From JAKOUY01 sp037045185 (GTDB lineage Bacteria; Actinomycetota; Acidimicrobiia; Acidimicrobiales; Ilumatobacteraceae), in assembly GCA_037045185.1 (NCBI GenBank), contig JBAOHQ010000002.1, forward strand, positions 62,001 to 126,000: a stretch of 64,000 bases of DNA, written 5' to 3'. How positions within the stretch are numbered: the stretch's first letter is position 1; every line of letters starts with the position of its first letter. Shown one piece after another: positions 61,027-64,000 of this stretch. The notes under the pieces are model-generated. The model worked only from the letters and a program-made list of their open reading frames with translations, ran no database searches and was not told the DNA's origin. The position numbers and the translations under genes were made by a program.

Positions 61027-64000
61027 TTGCCGCTGGCGTAAGGTCGGCGGTGATGGTAGATGGTCCGCTTTTCATCGTCGACAACTCGCCCGGTCGGGCC
61101 GCAACGGACTCGATTACCTACGCGAGTGGTCAGAGCTGGCGAAGCGGCATCGATATCGCCACGGGATACTTCGAGATCGGGTCGCTGCTCGATCTCGACG
61201 GGCACTGGCAGAGGTTCGACAAGATCCGGATCCTGATGGGTGACGAGATCTCCCACCGGACCAAGAAGGCCTTGCTGCTCGCTGTCAAGCAGCGAGCCGA
61301 GGAGCGTCTCGACGAGAGCATCGAGGACGGACAAGGAACGCGACCCGTTCCTGACCGGGCGTGGACGCGATCGTGGCGGCACTGGTGTCGGGTCAGATCG
61401 AGGTGCCGCGTCTACAACAAGGACAAGTTCCACGCGAAGGCGTACATCACCCACGGCCGCTTCGAGGTGATCGGCTCGCAGGCGCTCGTTGGTTCGAGCA
61501 ACTTCACGCGGCCCGGCCTGACCCAGAACGTCGAGCTGAACATCAAGATCGAGAGCAGCTCGGAGGTCGCTCAGCTCCAGGAGCTGGTACGAGCACCACT
61601 GGGACGACGCCGTCGACGTGTCGCCGGACGTCGTGAAGGTGATCCAGCGTCACGCCCAGGACTTCAGCCCGTTCGATGTCTACGCCCAGGCGCTGCGCTC
61701 GATGTTCGGCGAGCTGGAGCCGACGGCGAGCGACTGGGACCAGCATCACTCGAAGATGTTCCCGAAGCTCGACCGCTACCAGCAGGAGGCGTACTGGGCG
61801 ATGGTCAACATCGCCCGTCAGCACGGCGGCGCGCTTCCTCTGCGACGGGGTCGGTCTCGGCAAGACGTACGTCGGGCTCACTGCTCCTCGAGCGGCTCGT
61901 GCTCCACGAGAACAAGCGTGTGGTGCTCTTCGCCCCGAAGTCGGTGAAGGACTCGGTGTGGGTTCCCGAGCTGAGGCGGCACCTGCCCCACATCGGCGGG
62001 GTCGACGGTTCGGCCGACTTCTCCAACCTCTCGGTGTTCAGCCACACCGACCTGACCCGCGCGCTGGAGTTCCCCGAGCGGTTCGAGCGGATCACCGAGC
62101 TGGCCGACGCCGTGGTGATCGACGAGGCCCACCACTTCCGCAACACCGGCAAGCGAGGCGATCCCGGCGGACCCGTTCACCCGGTCGCGCTACTACAAGC
62201 TCTACGACCTCATCGGCGATGGCGCGCCACAAGAGCGTGTTCATGCTCACGGCGACGCCGATCAACAACTCGCTCAACGACTTCAAGCACCTCGTCGAGC
62301 TGTTCAGCCGGGGCGACGACGCCTACTTCTCCCGCACGCTCGGCGTCACGAGCCTGACCGGCCGGCTGAACTCGATCACCAAGACCCTGAAGAAGCAGCT
62401 CGGCGACGAGGTCACCGAGGCCGAGGCCGCCGAGGAAGCCGCCGACCTGCTCAGCGGCGACGACCTGTTCCAAGGTCTCGTGGTGCAGCGCAGCCGCGCC
62501 TACGCCCGGGCGAGCCAGATCCAGGAGACCGGCGACGCCGCGGCGTTCCCCGAGCGCGAGGACCCCAAGGTCGCCGAGTACTCGATCCGCAAGAGCTACG
62601 GGAAGCTGCTCGATCTCGTCGACACGGCGTTCCAGAAGCACAAGCCGCTGTTCGCGCTGCCGATGTACTACCCGCTCGCGTACTACACCGGGCCCGACAC
62701 CTCGATCGATCCGCTGGAGTGGAACCGCCAGGCCCAGGTGGTCGGGCTCATCCGCACCAACTTCCTCAAGCGGTTCGAGAGCTCGGTCTACGCGTTCGAG
62801 CTTTCGTGCGATCGGCTGCTGCGCAAGCTGCTTGCCTTCGTCGACGTGAACAGCGAGATCGCCGGCCGAGCGCAAGCGCTACGAGCGGTGGCTCGACCAG
62901 CATCAGGAGATGCTCACCCAGGCGCGCGTGCGCCAGCTGACGCTGTGGGGCGACGACGAGGAGCCCGAGGAGGAGAACGAGGACATCGTTCCGCCGGAGC
63001 TGCTCGAGAAGGCACACGCACCTGCCACGCGACGAGTACGACGTGCCCGAGATCCTGGCCGAGACCTACCTCGACCTCGACCAGATCGCCACGCTACTCG
63101 ACGAGTCACGGTCGTTCGAGCCGTCACACGACGACAAGCTCAAGAAGCTCGTCCGGCTGCTCAAGTCGAAGGAGCTGGCGGGCCGCAAGGTGCTCATCTT
63201 CACCGAGTTCGCCGACACCGCCCGCTACCTGCGCCGTGAGCTCGAGAAGGCCGGCATCGACGGTGTCGCCGAGCTGGACAGCAGCACCAAGACCAACCGA
63301 GCCGATGCCATCCGTCGCTTCTCGCCGTACTACAACGGCCTCTCGTCGGCGGAGCTGGCAGCCAGCTGGCGAGGAGGAGACCCAGGTCCTCATCGCCACC
63401 GACGTGCTGTCGGAGGGCCTGAACCTCCAGGACGCCACCCGGCTCATCAACTACGACATCCACTGGAACCCCGTCCGCCTGATGCAGCGCATCGGCCGTG
63501 TCGACCGGCGCCTCAACCCCGACGATCGAGGCGCAAGCTCGTGGCCGACCATCCCGAGGTGGCCACAGCAGCGGGGCACGCATCGTCGTTCTGGAACTTC
63601 CTGCCGCCTGACGACCTCGACACGTCTGCTGCGCCTGTACGGCAAGGTCAGCCACAAGACGCTGCTGATCTCCAAGACGCTCGGCATCGAGGGCAAGAAG
63701 CTGCTCAAGCCCGAGGACGACTACGCGGCGCTGAAGGAGTTCAATGCCGTCATACGAGGGGCGAGACCACTGTCCAGGAGCAACTCCACCTCGAGTACCA
63801 GCAGCTCCTCGACGAGCACGACGGACTCGAGGAGCGCCTCGCGGGGCTGCCGCAGGGCGATCTTCAGCGGACGCGAGCGCACCACCGAGCCGGCAGCGAC
63901 CGGGGTGTTCCTCTGCTATCGGCTGCCGGCGCTCGACACCGAGTCGGACGAGTTCACCCTGGAAGCCGGCGTCACCCGCTGGTACCTACCAGCACGCTTC
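61023..64000 (+). CDS. PLD-nuclease/SNF2-like helicase fusion (partial, many frameshifts)
   Basis: GTG 61023 overlaps the previous stop. The N-terminal domain is phospholipase D-like: KFHAKAYITHGRFEVIGSQA then LVGSSNFTRPGLTQNVEL, giving H-x-K and Asn of one HKD-type site. The SNF2/HepA-like helicase follows: FLCDGVGLGKTYVG, VVIDEAHHFRN, FMLTATPINNSLNDF, VLIFTEFADTARYL, LIATDVLSEGLNLQDATRLI and MQRIGRVDRRL. At least twelve one-base insertions (for example near 61329, 61360, 61407, 61587, 61834, 61880, 62166, 62221, 62867, 63018 and 63367) break the raw frame. It runs past the window end. It is probably a DNA-targeting defence effector. Confidence 0.75.

Noticed and set aside
51757..64000. Complete prophage
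   Set aside because: The integrase and an excisionase-like gene are present, but no capsid, terminase, tail or lysis genes were seen; an integrative island fits better.

Overview
The window is a very GC-rich bacterial chromosome segment from an actinomycete-grade organism, most likely Acidimicrobiia or a near relative. The evidence is a tandem WYL regulator pair of the PafB/PafC type, a TIGR03084 protein, an F420-pathway CofC, an HU plus lysine/alanine-rich histone-like pair, a HAIR (HspR-type) operator before hsp20, a bL37-like mini ribosomal protein and frequent GTG starts with 4-base gene overlaps. Taxonomy is inferred, because no rRNA gene is present.

Layout. 1-9.1 kb holds housekeeping genes: WYL regulators, exonuclease, PhoH ATPase, HU, histone-like repeat protein, TIGR03084 protein, PIG-L deacetylase, CofC, SelD and RNase HII. 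9.1-19.5 kb holds reverse-transsulfuration genes (CBS and cystathionine lyase/synthase) at the end of a minus-strand run with two esterases and two ATP-grasp ligases. Two more ATP-grasp ligases and an M29-like peptidase run the other way from a 37-bp divergent promoter gap; this looks like an undescribed biosynthetic cluster. 19.5-20.7 kb has a cupredoxin lipoprotein and a DUF2231 membrane protein. 20.7-27.4 kb is a tightly overlapping SWIM / DUF5691 / MoxR AAA+ / DUF5682 / VWA operon. 27.4-35.9 kb carries an LLM oxidoreductase, an amidohydrolase and an enoyl-CoA hydratase, a split B12-dependent acyl-CoA mutase, glgA-glgC and hsp20.

35.9-40 kb is scarred: three copies of a 46-bp palindrome bracket a small gene, and a complete IS21-family element (5-bp target duplication TGAAT) splits a gene whose two halves can be rejoined in frame. 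40-48 kb has ychF, an LPATG surface protein, a PHP-domain protein, bL37-like, a RecB-like nuclease, two L,D-transpeptidases and a serine-hydrolase lipoprotein (a cell-envelope group). 48.1-51.3 kb is a 3149-bp IS1-family transposon with perfect 18-bp inverted repeats and an 8-bp target duplication; it carries passenger genes including an XRE-ImmA/IrrE metallopeptidase.

From 51.7 kb to the window end lies an integrated island. It begins with tRNA-Leu(UAA) and a tyrosine integrase, followed by hipBA with three operators at exact 27-bp spacing, an excisionase-like HTH, an acidic protein and a coiled-coil protein. It ends with a candidate defence locus: an XRE regulator with an SF2 helicase, divergent from NYN nuclease / DUF2130-like / PLD-helicase genes. 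The far attachment site is outside the window.

Many genes are broken by one-base shifts. Almost all behave as single-base insertions and are densest after 55.9 kb. I read these as consensus errors of the source assembly rather than true decay, and I annotate such genes as CDS with the shift noted.
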